Assembly (NCBI GenBank): GCA_963772375.1
Contig: CAVYXG010000005.1
Location: 1,426,001-1,490,000 of the forward strand
Origin: DATBHM01 sp963772375
GTDB lineage: Bacteria; Actinomycetota; UBA4738; JACQTL01
DNA: 64,000 nt
Reading direction: 5' to 3'
Shown here: one piece after another, positions 34,231 through 42,638 of the stretch
Position numbering within the stretch: the first letter of the stretch is position 1
Layout: each line of letters starts with the position of its first letter
Notes under the pieces: generated by a model
Databases searched by the model: none
Told to the model about the DNA's origin: nothing
Seen by the model: only the letters and a program-made list of their open reading frames with translations
Position numbers and translations under genes: made by a program

Positions 34231-35109
34231 TCAGGCGGCCGATCGCCGGACGCGCTCCGCGGCGGGCCCGCCGCGCGCAGCCGCCTCGGCCGGGATGCCG
34301 AGCCGCAGGATCCTGCCGCCGAACGCCACCGCGCACACCGCGAACCACGTCCACCCCAGGATCAGCCCGCCCACCACGTCCGACGTCCAGTGCGCGCCGA
34401 GGAACACCCTGGAGCAGGCCACGGCGGCCGCGATGGCCGCCGCGGCCCCGGCGAGGACGGCGCGCCGCGGGACCCGGGCCCCCCGGCCGAGGACGAGGGC
34501 GATCGCTGCCCACGTGGCCGCCGCGGCCGTGGCGTGGCCGCTCGGGAACGACGGGCCGGCCAGCACGTGGAACGGCGGCGCGTCGGGGCGGATCCTCCCG
34601 ACCGCGGCCTTGACGACGTTCGACAGGACGAACTGACCAACCACGACCACCACCAGAAACAGGGCCGGGCTCCATCGGTGCCATCGGCGCACGGCGAAGG
34701 CCGCGGTCGCGAGCGCGACGACCACGATGACGATCGTGTTGCCGGCCCGCGTGATCCACCCGACCACGGTGAGCGACAGGCTCGTCGCATTGGCGGCCGC
34801 CCATCGCGTGACCGCGACGTCGACGTTCACGACGCCGTCGCCCTGACGGATCATCACGATGAGCACGCCGAACACGACCCCCGCAGCCGCCGCGGCCAAC
34901 AGGGCGAGGCTCAGCCCGAGTCCGGTCGCCGCCCCGGGATCGAGACGCGCCCGGAGCATCCTGCGTACGTCCCGGCGACCGCCCAGCTGTTCGCCGATGC
35001 GCCGGCTCATCCGCTCCGCGGGGTCCCCATGCGGGACGGCGCGCACCACGAGCGTCCAGGCGACGCCGACGACGAGGCTGACCGCGGCCAGGAACGCCAG
35101 CTCCAGCAC
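34231..35109 (-). CDS. PAP2-type lipid phosphatase (first of a divergent pair)
   Basis: This 292-residue membrane protein has about six helices. The three PAP2 motifs are visible: VVKAAVGRIRPD (C1), GPSFPSGHATAAAA (C2, with the catalytic-region His) and SRVFLGAHWTSDVVGG (C3, with the nucleophile His and Asp). It would remove phosphate from lipids such as phosphatidic acid, phosphatidylglycerol phosphate or undecaprenyl diphosphate on the outer membrane face. It is transcribed away from a second PAP2 gene across a 138-base region that contains a dyad. Confidence 0.9.
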   Translation of the reverse strand: MLELAFLAAVSLVVGVAWTLVVRAVPHGDPAERMSRRIGEQLGGRRDVRRMLRARLDPGAATGLGLSLALLAAAAAGVVFGVLIVMIRQGDGVVNVDVAVTRWAAANATSLSLTVVGWITRAGNTIVIVVVALATAAFAVRRWHRWSPALFLVVVVVGQFVLSNVVKAAVGRIRPDAPPFHVLAGPSFPSGHATAAAATWAAIALVLGRGARVPRRAVLAGAAAAIAAAVACSRVFLGAHWTSDVVGGLILGWTWFAVCAVAFGGRILRLGIPAEAAARGGPAAERVRRSAA

Positions 35110-35190
35110 GTTCGCTCCTTCGTCGATCAGGTCGGGCGGGCGGCGGTCCCGCCTCCTGCGCGTGTACCCCGCCTCCGCGGAGGAAAACCG

Positions 35191-35223
35191 CGTTTATTCC
35201 CAACCCCCTGCAGGGAATCAACG
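35191..35223. promoter_or_regulatory. Dyad between divergent PAP2 genes
   Basis: CGTTTATTCCC (35191-35201) and GGGAATCAACG (35213-35223) form an imperfect 11-base inverted repeat (10 of 11 pair) with an 11-base spacer. The central part also holds the palindrome CCCTGCAGGG (35206-35215). Each arm read outward begins GGGAAT, like some ECF-type -35 elements. It could be an operator or a pair of outward promoter elements. The right arm lies only 25 bases from the rightward ATG, close for a -35. Confidence 0.45.
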
Positions 35224-35247
35224 GGAGGCCCGCGGGAGGAGGGATCG

Positions 35248-36042
35248 ATGAGGAATGACGACGCCGACCCCGTGTTCACGCCTGCGGAAGGGACGCTCAC
35301 CCGCCGGGTTGGCACCCGGATGCGGGCCCGTCGTCCGATCGTGGCCGGGCTGGCCGTGTGGCTGGGGGGCGTTGTGGTCCTAGCCGCCGTGATGGTCGGC
35401 CTCGGTTTGCTGCTCACGCACGTGCTGCTCCCGGCCGGTGTTGGCGGGTTCGACGGGAGCGTCAGCAGGTGGTTCGTCGGGCAGCGGACACCGTCGCTCG
35501 ACACCGCCTCCGCCATCGGCTCCGATCTTGGTTCGACCGTGGTCGTGCTCGGCGTGGCCGCCCTTGCCGTCGTCGTCCTCGCCATCGGGAGGCACTGGCG
35601 CCAGATCGGGTTCCTCGTCTGTGCCCTGACCGTCGAGTTCACAGTCTTCCTGACCGCGACCCTGTTCGTCGATCGCCACCGCCCAGACGTGCCACGACTG
35701 GACGCGACTCCGGCGACGTCCAGCTATCCGTCGGGACACACCGCGGCGTCGATCGTCCTGTACGTCGGCCTCGCCGTCGTGATCTGGTCGCTGGTCCGGT
35801 CCACGGCGGTGAGAACGGTCGTCTGGATCGTCGCGGTTGCGGTGCCGGTCTTCGTCGGCCTCTCTCGCCTGTACCGGGGGATGCACCACCTCACGGACGT
35901 GCTCGGCAGCGTGATGCTGGGGTGCGCTGCGCTGGTGGTCGCGCTCCTCGCCACCCGGTCGGCCGTCGCGGCCGCGGAGGCGCGCGCACGAGAACCCGTG
36001 CCGCTGCCCCGGTCCGAGACCAACCTGGGGATGGCCTCGTGA
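35248..36042 (+). CDS. PAP2-type lipid phosphatase (second of a divergent pair)
   Basis: This 264-residue membrane protein has a cytoplasmic basic N-terminus (residues 1-34) and about six helices. The motifs are VDRHRPDVPRL (C1, in which the usual first Lys is absent), SSYPSGHTAASIV (C2) and SRLYRGMHHLTDVLGSVMLG (C3). GGGAGGAGGG precedes the ATG. It is the first gene of a tight rightward run, overlapping the diacylglycerol kinase start by 4 bases. Unlike the neighbouring divergent copy it resembles the LssY/undecaprenyl-diphosphatase-like branch. Confidence 0.88.
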   Translation: MRNDDADPVFTPAEGTLTRRVGTRMRARRPIVAGLAVWLGGVVVLAAVMVGLGLLLTHVLLPAGVGGFDGSVSRWFVGQRTPSLDTASAIGSDLGSTVVVLGVAALAVVVLAIGRHWRQIGFLVCALTVEFTVFLTATLFVDRHRPDVPRLDATPATSSYPSGHTAASIVLYVGLAVVIWSLVRSTAVRTVVWIVAVAVPVFVGLSRLYRGMHHLTDVLGSVMLGCAALVVALLATRSAVAAAEARAREPVPLPRSETNLGMAS

Positions 36043-36926
36043 CCTCGGTCGGCGTCGTCGCGCACCAGAAGAAGACGCTCGGCGGCGGGCTCGACGCGCT
36101 GCGGGAGACGCTCCGACGCCACGGCGTCGACCCGGCCTGGCGCGAGGTCCCCAAGAGCAAGTTCGCCCCGAAGCACGTGGACGAGCTGATCGCGGACGGC
36201 GTCGACCTGCTGTTCGTGTGGGGCGGCGACGGCATGGTGCAGCGTTGCATCGACGCCGTCCGGATGGCGCCGGTCACCCTCGCCATCCTCCCCGCCGGAA
36301 CGGCCAACCTGTTCGCGTCGAACCTCGGCATCCCGAAGGACCTGGAGCGGGCGGTGCACATCGGGCTCCACGGGGACCGCCGGACCCTCGACATCGGCTC
36401 GATCAACGGGGAGCGGTTCGCCGTGATGGCCGGGACTGGGTTCGACGCGTCCATGATCCGCGACGCCGACGGTGGCCTGAAGGACCGTTTCGGCCGGCTG
36501 GCCTACGTCCTGACCGGCGTTCGGGCCGTCCGGCGCGATCCCGTCAGGACGCGCGTCGAGGTCGACGGCCGGCGGTGGTTCGACGGCAAGGCGACCTGCG
36601 TGCTCGTGGGGAACCTGGGCGAGGTCATCGGCGGGATCGCCGCCTTCCCCGAGGCCCGGCCCGACGACGGCCGCCTGAACGTCGCCGTCGTCACCGCGAA
36701 GAGCCTGCTGGACTGGGCCAGGACGATCTCGAAGACGGCGGTGGGCTCGGCCCACACGTCGCCGTTCGTCCGGACGACCACCGCGAGGAAGATCGACGTC
36801 CGGCTCCACCGGAAGGCCCCCTACGAGCTGGACGGCGGCGACCGGTCCCCCGCGAAGCGGCTCAAGATCCGCGTGAAGCCCGCGGCGATCACGGTCTGTG
36901 TACCCGAGAGGAAGGACGAATCATGA
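36039..36926 (+). CDS. Diacylglycerol kinase family lipid kinase
   Basis: This 295-residue protein starts at a GTG overlapping the upstream stop. The kinase motif reads LLFVWGGDGMVQRCIDAV (GGDG nucleotide loop), then LAILPAGTANLFASNLGIP, the DAGK-family P-x-G-T-x-N segment. C-terminal strands contain DDGRLNVAVVTAK and YELDGGDRS. It phosphorylates diacylglycerol or a related lipid from the cytoplasmic side, the opposite reaction to the adjacent PAP2 phosphatase. Its stop overlaps the next start. Confidence 0.9.
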   Translation: MTSVGVVAHQKKTLGGGLDALRETLRRHGVDPAWREVPKSKFAPKHVDELIADGVDLLFVWGGDGMVQRCIDAVRMAPVTLAILPAGTANLFASNLGIPKDLERAVHIGLHGDRRTLDIGSINGERFAVMAGTGFDASMIRDADGGLKDRFGRLAYVLTGVRAVRRDPVRTRVEVDGRRWFDGKATCVLVGNLGEVIGGIAAFPEARPDDGRLNVAVVTAKSLLDWARTISKTAVGSAHTSPFVRTTTARKIDVRLHRKAPYELDGGDRSPAKRLKIRVKPAAITVCVPERKDES

Positions 36927-37900
36927 GCACGGCCAACCCGGTTCCCGAGACCTGGGAACTCACCGGCGACGACGCGAAGAAGACGCTGGAGCACACCAGC
37001 CGCTCCGCGCTTGCGAAGGACGCGTTCACGCGGCTGCGGATGTCCGACGGGTTCAGCCACGCGCGGTCCATGGGGTTCCTCGTGATCCTCGTGTTCGTGC
37101 AGGTCGTGATCGGCGCGGTGGGAATCGCGAGCGCGATGGGCAGCGGGAAGTTCAGCAGGGGCATCGTGAGCGCCCTCCACTCGCTCGTGCCGGGTCCGGC
37201 GGGGCGGGTGCTCACCCAGGCGGTGCGCCAGGCGCACCAGGCCAGCTCGTCCGGGCAGTGGATCGCGATCGCGGTCGGCACGATCGGTGCGGTGGTGACC
37301 GGCACGACGCTGATGGGCCAGATGGAGCGCGCCCTCAACCGCATCTACGGGATCGAACGAGACCGGCAGGCAGCCGCGAAGTACGGGCAGGCATTCCTGC
37401 TGACGATCTCCGCCGGGCTGCTCGGGCTGCTCGGATTCGCGGCGCTGGGGCTGGGCGACGCCATCGCCTCCTCGTTCGCGGGAAGCACAGCCGCCACGAT
37501 CTGGAACGTCGGCCGGTGGCCGGTCGGCATCGGCCTGCTGATCGCCTCGAGCGCGATGATCATGCGGTGGTCGCCCCGGCGCCACCAGCCGGCTTGGTCG
37601 TGGCTCTCACTCGGGGCCCTCGCCGGTGTCGGGATGGTGGCCCTCGTGACCCTCGCGCTGAACCTGTTCTTCCAGTTCAGCACCACGTTCGGTGCGACGT
37701 ACGGACCGCTCGCCGGCGTGATCGCGCTGGCGTTCTGGGGGTACTTCGCGTCGGCGGGGTTCCTGTACGGCGCCGCGCTGTCGGCGCAGCTCGAGGCGGT
37801 GCGTGCCGGCGCCGCCGAGCCGCTCAGCGAGCGGAAGGCCGTCGAATCCGATCCCAGGACGACCACCGCGAGCTTGCCAACCGTCGCACGGGCGTCGTGA
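36923..37900 (+). CDS. YihY/BrkB-family membrane protein
   Basis: This 325-residue protein has six hydrophobic segments (for example MGFLVILVFVQVVIGAVGIA, AFLLTISAGLLGLLGFAALG, GPLAGVIALAFWGYFASAGF) and the family motif TLMGQMERALNRIYGIERDR. The C-terminal YGAALSAQLE is also typical. The family was once called ribonuclease BN by mistake; its members are inner-membrane proteins of uncertain, perhaps lipid- or export-related, role. It overlaps both neighbours by four bases, indicating a single translation-coupled lipid operon. Confidence 0.87.
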   Translation: MSTANPVPETWELTGDDAKKTLEHTSRSALAKDAFTRLRMSDGFSHARSMGFLVILVFVQVVIGAVGIASAMGSGKFSRGIVSALHSLVPGPAGRVLTQAVRQAHQASSSGQWIAIAVGTIGAVVTGTTLMGQMERALNRIYGIERDRQAAAKYGQAFLLTISAGLLGLLGFAALGLGDAIASSFAGSTAATIWNVGRWPVGIGLLIASSAMIMRWSPRRHQPAWSWLSLGALAGVGMVALVTLALNLFFQFSTTFGATYGPLAGVIALAFWGYFASAGFLYGAALSAQLEAVRAGAAEPLSERKAVESDPRTTTASLPTVARAS

Positions 37901-39096
37901 CGTCAGTGACGCTGACCGACACCGCCGGCCCGGACACGACGCAGCGGATCGCGCGGTTCCGACGTGCACTCGAGGGGATCCTCGGCGTGCCGGCGACGGA
38001 GGGCAACGAGGTCGACGTCCTCCGCAACGGCCGCGAGATCTTCCCCGCGATGCTCGACGCGATCCGCGGCGCAGAGAACACCATCGACTTCCTGACGTTC
38101 GTCTACTGGCGGGGCGACGTGGGGACGGAGTTCGCCGAGGCTCTGTCCGAACGGGCCCGCGCCGGTGTCCGGGTGCGCGTGCTCCTCGACGCCTGGGGCG
38201 CCCACCCGATCGACCACGACCTCGTGTCCTCCATGGAGGAGGCGGGCGTCCGGATCCGGTGGTTCCGACCCCTGACCCGGATGCAGGTGCACCGGATGAA
38301 CCACCGCACCCATCGCAAGGTCGTGATCGTCGACGAATCGATCGGGTTCACGGGCGGGGTCGGCATCGCCGACGAGTGGTCGGGCGACGCCCGCAACGAG
38401 GGCGAATGGCGCGACACGCACTTCCGCGTGCGAGGCCCGGCGGTCGACGGGCTGCGGGCCGCGTTCCTCGACAACTGGATTGAGGCCGACGACGGCCTGT
38501 TCGAGGCCTCAGTGGACCGGTTCCCCGACCAGCCGCAGCCCGGTTCGACCATCGTGCAGGCGGTTCGCGGTGCGTCGGAGGCCGGCGCGAGCGACATCAA
38601 CACGCTGTTCTTGGCGCTGCTGCAGCTCGCGGAGGAACGGGTCCGGATCGTCACCGCGTACTTCGTGCCGGACACGCAGCTGACGGAGCGGCTGTGCGAG
38701 GCGGCCGAGCGTGGCGTGGGTGTCGAGATCCTGCTGCCGGGGCCGCACGCCGACAAGCGGTTCGTGCAGCTGGCGGGCGAGGCTTCGTACGAACCACTGC
38801 TGGCGTGCGGGGCGAAGATCTGGGAGTTCCAGCCGTCCATGCTCCACGCCAAGATCATGACCGTGGACGCCGTGATCGCGAACATCGGCTCGGCCAACCT
38901 GAACGCGCGATCGAAGGAACTCGACGAGGAGATCAACCTGGTGGCGTTCGACCCGGAGCTCGTCCGGGTGCTCGACCGCCAGTTCGACGAGGACCTTCGC
39001 CGGAGCGAGTTGGTCGAACCGGGGCGGTGGCGGGACCGTGCGGTTCTCCGGCGCGTCGTCGAACGTGGCGCCGGGCTGCTCCGCCACCAGGTGTGA
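37897..39096 (+). CDS. Cardiolipin synthase (phospholipase D family)
   Basis: This 399-residue protein starts at a GTG overlapping the YihY stop. There are two phospholipase-D HKD motifs: HRTHRKVVIVDESIGFTGG (about 137-155) and LHAKIMTVDAVIANIGSANL (about 317-336). DFLTFVYWRGDVG and DTHFRVRGPAV are also family-like. Unlike many ClsA-type enzymes it has no N-terminal membrane helices. It joins two phosphatidylglycerols (or PG plus another lipid) to cardiolipin. It ends the run PAP2-DAGK-YihY-Cls. Confidence 0.92.
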   Translation: MTSVTLTDTAGPDTTQRIARFRRALEGILGVPATEGNEVDVLRNGREIFPAMLDAIRGAENTIDFLTFVYWRGDVGTEFAEALSERARAGVRVRVLLDAWGAHPIDHDLVSSMEEAGVRIRWFRPLTRMQVHRMNHRTHRKVVIVDESIGFTGGVGIADEWSGDARNEGEWRDTHFRVRGPAVDGLRAAFLDNWIEADDGLFEASVDRFPDQPQPGSTIVQAVRGASEAGASDINTLFLALLQLAEERVRIVTAYFVPDTQLTERLCEAAERGVGVEILLPGPHADKRFVQLAGEASYEPLLACGAKIWEFQPSMLHAKIMTVDAVIANIGSANLNARSKELDEEINLVAFDPELVRVLDRQFDEDLRRSELVEPGRWRDRAVLRRVVERGAGLLRHQV

Positions 39097-39219
39097 CCGG
39101 CCGGCGATCCGTGGGCTGATCCCGCCTCGGGATATTCCGATTCATCCGTGCGACAGTGTGGAACCGGTGACTGCTCCTCGCCGTCGCACCTTTGGACAAT
39201 CCAGCCTGGGGGGGCCGAC

Positions 39220-40746
39220 ATGCACGCGATTCGAACCTTCCGGCGCGCGACGCCGTTCGCCATCTCCGCGCTGCTCATGGCCGCGGCGCTCGCCCCGACG
39301 GCCGCCGTGGCGGCGACCGGCAGACCGACGCTCCGGCTGCTCACCGCCGAGTCGCGCGTCGTGGTCGCACGTCCCGGTGACTCGCGGTTCTTCGTCGATC
39401 CCGGGGTCCTGGTGTCCCCCGAGGGCGGGGCGTTCGAGCTGGAGCTCCGCAGGTCGTCCATCGGCGGCCCGATCGCTCTCACCCAGGTGTGGACCGACTC
39501 GACGGGCACGCACACGCGGACCCTACCCTCGGACGCGCTCAAGGGGTGGAGCGGGCTCCGGGGCTTCTTCCACGTCGCGGTCCACGATGCAAAGGGCAAG
39601 GTCGTCCACCGCGAAGTGCGGCCGTTCTGCCCGAACTCCTACGCTCCCCAGCGCGTCAAGCCCGACTCCCCGCCGCAACCAACCTTCCCGGCGTTCTGCG
39701 GAGTGACGTTCAACCCGTTCCTCCAGGGCAACCTGTGGGGCATCGACCACGGATGGGCCGCCAGCGCGCTGTCGTCGAGCGGCTTCTTCGTCGGGCCCGG
39801 CCCCATCTTCGGCGACGGGCTCCGGCTGAAGCTGCCGAACGGCACGTACCAGATCGAGGTTGCCGTCTCGGACAGGTACGTGGGGATGTTCGACATGGAT
39901 CCGGCGCGCTCGGTGGCGACCGTGGGGCTCACCGTGAAGACCGGGTCGCAGGGCTGTCGCGACATCTGCCCCGGTGGTGGCACGCCGAGCGGGGCCCGCG
40001 GCCGCGGGCTGCCGCAGCTCCCCGCCGTGGCGGACTCCGGGCCGCCGGCGACGCAGTACCTGCCCGACCTCAACGCGCTGCCGGCGTTCGGCATCTCGAC
40101 CTTCCACCACGGCGACAAGGACTTCCTGGCGTTCGGCGCGACCGAGTGGGTGGGCGGCGGGTCGAGCCTCGACGTCCAGGGGTTCCGCCGGCACAACTCG
40201 AACACCATGGACGCGTACCAGTACTTCTCCAAGGACGGCCAGGTCGTCGGGAAGGCTCCGGTGGGGACGTTCGAGTTCGACACCCGGCACGGGCACGACC
40301 ACTGGCACTTCGAGCAGTTCGCCCGGTACTCCCTGCTGAACAGGGACAGGTCGCTGGCCGTGCGGAGCCACAAGCAGTCGTTCTGCATCGCCCCGACCGA
40401 CGCGATCGACCTCACGATCCCCGGCGCGGCCGCGATCCCCGACATCTTCGGGTTCGCCGGAAACTGCGGCTCGCCCACGTCGGTGTGGGTGCGCGAGAGC
40501 ATGCCGCTCGGGTGGGGCGACACCTACCTCCAGAGCGTGGGCGGGCAGGCGTTCGACATCACCGGCCTCCAGAACGGTACGTACTACGTCTCGGTCCAGG
40601 TGAACCCGCTCGGGCAGCTGTACGAGCAGTCGACGACGAACGACACCGCGCTGCGGCGCGTGATCATCATGGGGCACCCGGGGCATCGCACGGTGTGCGT
40701 TCCGGCGATCGACGGGGTCGACCGCGAAGGCAACTGCAAGGCCTGA
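39220..40746 (+). CDS. Secreted lysyl-oxidase-like protein
   Basis: The protein has 508 residues. The signal peptide covers residues 1 to about 31 (FAISALLMAAALAPTAAVAA). An extracellular N-terminal domain follows, then a second half (about 290-500) resembling bacterial lysyl oxidase. It has the copper-binding-type motif HGHDHWHFEQF starting at His357, LNRDRSLAVRSHKQSFCI nearby, and the C-terminal DITGLQNGTYYVSVQVNP. In animals such enzymes oxidise lysine amines on matrix proteins; bacterial homologues are copper amine oxidases of unclear role. The start ATG follows a CTGGGGGGGCCGAC run. Cys residues in pairs suggest disulfides outside the cell. Confidence 0.8.
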   Translation: MHAIRTFRRATPFAISALLMAAALAPTAAVAATGRPTLRLLTAESRVVVARPGDSRFFVDPGVLVSPEGGAFELELRRSSIGGPIALTQVWTDSTGTHTRTLPSDALKGWSGLRGFFHVAVHDAKGKVVHREVRPFCPNSYAPQRVKPDSPPQPTFPAFCGVTFNPFLQGNLWGIDHGWAASALSSSGFFVGPGPIFGDGLRLKLPNGTYQIEVAVSDRYVGMFDMDPARSVATVGLTVKTGSQGCRDICPGGGTPSGARGRGLPQLPAVADSGPPATQYLPDLNALPAFGISTFHHGDKDFLAFGATEWVGGGSSLDVQGFRRHNSNTMDAYQYFSKDGQVVGKAPVGTFEFDTRHGHDHWHFEQFARYSLLNRDRSLAVRSHKQSFCIAPTDAIDLTIPGAAAIPDIFGFAGNCGSPTSVWVRESMPLGWGDTYLQSVGGQAFDITGLQNGTYYVSVQVNPLGQLYEQSTTNDTALRRVIIMGHPGHRTVCVPAIDGVDREGNCKA

Positions 40747-40790
40747 ACGGCGAGAGGTCGGAACGGCGAGGGCCAGAACGTCGAGGGCCG
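40745..40790. repeat. Three imperfect tandem repeats at the tRNA-Lys 3' end
   Basis: GAACGGCGAGAGGTCG (40745-40760), GAACGGCGAGGGCCA (40761-40775) and GAACGTCGAGGGCCG (40776-40790) are near-copies of 15-16 bases. The third reaches into the acceptor stem of tRNA-Lys, so the repeats look like partial duplications of the tRNA end. The first begins at the stop codon of the lysyl-oxidase-like gene. Confidence 0.6.
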
Positions 40791-40855
40791 GGCAGGCTTC
40801 GAACCTGCGACACGAGGGTTAAAAGCCCCCTGCTCTACCCCTGAGCTACCGGCCC
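40784..40855 (-). tRNA. tRNA-Lys (TTT), discriminator T
   Basis: Read leftward, a 72-base cloverleaf: acceptor GGGCCGG/CCGGCCC, D-arm GCTC/GAGC with a 7-base loop, anticodon stem GGGGG/CCCTC (one G-T pair), loop CTTTTAA (anticodon TTT), and T-arm GCAGG/CCTGC with TTCGAAG. The base after the acceptor stem is T, where bacterial tRNA-Lys usually has A. CCA is not encoded. Confidence 0.93.
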
Positions 40856-40904
40856 CAGGGCCCTCAGAGCATAGGGAATCCTGCTGGCCGGGTGAGGCCC
40901 GCCG

Positions 40905-42638
40905 TCAGGTGTCCCGGGTGGACGTCGGGCCGCCCGCGCCCTCCGGGGCGCCCGGCGTCCGGCGGTAGCGGTTGGTGATCGGGAGACGGCGGTCCCGGCC
41001 GAACGCCTTCGGCGTGATCTTCACCCCCGGCGGGGCCTGACGTCGCTTGTACTCGGCGCGGTCGATCATCCCGACTATCCGGTCGACGACCGCGGGGTCC
41101 GCGCCCTCGGCAACGAGATCCTCCGGCGACCGGTCGTCCTCGACGTACGCCTCGATGACCGGATCGAGCTCGTCGTATGGCGGGAGCGAGTCCGTGTCGA
41201 CCTGGCCGGGGCGAAGCTCGGCCGACGGCGGCTTGTCCACGATCGCCTGGGGAATGGGCTCCCGCTCCCCGTTGCGCAGCGCCTGTTCGTCCCGCCACCT
41301 GCACACCTCGTACACCAGCGTCTTCGGGACGTCCTTGATCGGCGCGAACCCCCCGGCGAGGTCGCCGTACAACGTCGAGTACCCCACCGCCATCTCGCTC
41401 TTGTTCCCGGTGGCGAGGACCAGTGAGCCGAACTTGTTCGAGAGGGCCATCAGCAGGTTGCCCCGGATGCGGGCCTGGAGGTTCTCCTCGGCGACGCCCT
41501 CCTCCGTGCCCTGGAACAACGGTCGCAGCGCGTCGCGATAGGCCGCGAAGACCTCGTCGATCCGAACGACGTCCAGCCGGATGCCCTGCCGGTCGGCCAG
41601 CTCCCGGGCATCGGCGACGCTGCCCTCCGAGGAGAAGGGCGACGGCATGGCCAGCGCCCGCACGGCGTCCGGGCCGAGCGCGTCGACGGCGAGCGTCGCC
41701 ACCAGGGCCGAGTCGATCCCGCCGGACAGCCCCAGCACCACCTCGGCGAACCCGTTCTTGCGGACGTAGTCGCCGAGCCCGAGTAGCAGCGCCTGGTACA
41801 CCTCCTCCGGGCCCTCCGGCCAGTCCGGGCGGTGGGGGTCGGGGAGCGGCGGCTTCGTCGCCGTCGCGCCGTCGACCGCGGGCCCCGGATACGAGTCCGG
41901 GACGGCGTCCACGTCGAGGTCGACGACCAGCAGGTCCTCCTCGAACGTGGCGGCGTGCCAGGCGAGCGTGCCGTCGGGCGCCACGACCATCGACCCGCCG
42001 TCGAACACCAGCTCGTCCTGCCCGCCGACCGCGTTGACGTACACGATCCAGGCGCCGGTCTCCTTGGCCCGGTCCCGGACGACCTCGAGGCGTTCGGCCG
42101 TCTTCCATGTGTGGTGCGGGGACGCGTTGATGTTCGGGATCACGGCCGTTCGAATTCGTTCGTAGTCGGTCCACGGCCGTCCCGGCCACCAGGCGTCCTC
42201 GCACACCGACAGCCCGAGCGCCGACGACGCCAAGCGGACCGGGCAGGCGGCGTCCCCGGGAACGAACGTCCGCGCCTCGTCGAACACGCCGTAGTTCGGC
42301 AGCTTGACCTTGTGATACCTCGCGACGACCTCGCCGCCGGCGAGCAGGGCGGCGGCGTTGTGCAGGCCGCGGTCGGTTCGGTCGACGAAGCCGACCAGCA
42401 CGGCGCATCCACCGGCAGCGACCTTCGCGAGGTCGTCGAGGGCCCGCAGGTTGTCCCGGACGAACTCGGGCCGCAGGACGAGGTCCTCCGGCGGGTAGCC
42501 GGTGATCGCGAGCTCGGGGAAGCACACGAGGTCGGCGCCGGCGTCGGTCGCCTTCGCGGCCCAGGCAGCCATCAGCGAGGCGTTCCCGTCGAGGTCGCCG
42601 ACGGTGGTGTTCACCTGGCCGAGCGCGATCCTGACCAT
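40905..42638 (-). CDS. nadE: Glutamine-dependent NAD+ synthetase
   Basis: This 577-residue enzyme makes the last step of NAD synthesis, amidation of nicotinate adenine dinucleotide. The N-terminal nitrilase-type glutaminase carries the Glu-Lys-Cys triad in CFPELAITGYPPED, YHKVKLPNYGVFDE and LSVCEDAWW. The C-terminal synthetase has the ATP P-loop LGLSGGIDSAL (about 300), NLQARIRGNLLMALSN and ATGNKSEMAVGYSTLYGD. The ATG at 42638 gives the usual MVRIALGQVN start. It is transcribed away from the sulfur operon. Confidence 0.95.
   Translation of the reverse strand: MVRIALGQVNTTVGDLDGNASLMAAWAAKATDAGADLVCFPELAITGYPPEDLVLRPEFVRDNLRALDDLAKVAAGGCAVLVGFVDRTDRGLHNAAALLAGGEVVARYHKVKLPNYGVFDEARTFVPGDAACPVRLASSALGLSVCEDAWWPGRPWTDYERIRTAVIPNINASPHHTWKTAERLEVVRDRAKETGAWIVYVNAVGGQDELVFDGGSMVVAPDGTLAWHAATFEEDLLVVDLDVDAVPDSYPGPAVDGATATKPPLPDPHRPDWPEGPEEVYQALLLGLGDYVRKNGFAEVVLGLSGGIDSALVATLAVDALGPDAVRALAMPSPFSSEGSVADARELADRQGIRLDVVRIDEVFAAYRDALRPLFQGTEEGVAEENLQARIRGNLLMALSNKFGSLVLATGNKSEMAVGYSTLYGDLAGGFAPIKDVPKTLVYEVCRWRDEQALRNGEREPIPQAIVDKPPSAELRPGQVDTDSLPPYDELDPVIEAYVEDDRSPEDLVAEGADPAVVDRIVGMIDRAEYKRRQAPPGVKITPKAFGRDRRLPITNRYRRTPGAPEGAGGPTSTRDT

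Noticed and set aside
35213..35247. GGGAATCAACG as the -35 element of the rightward PAP2 gene
   Set aside because: With normal spacing the -10 would overlap the ribosome-binding site and start codon, so a direct promoter role on this side is unlikely with the chosen ATG.
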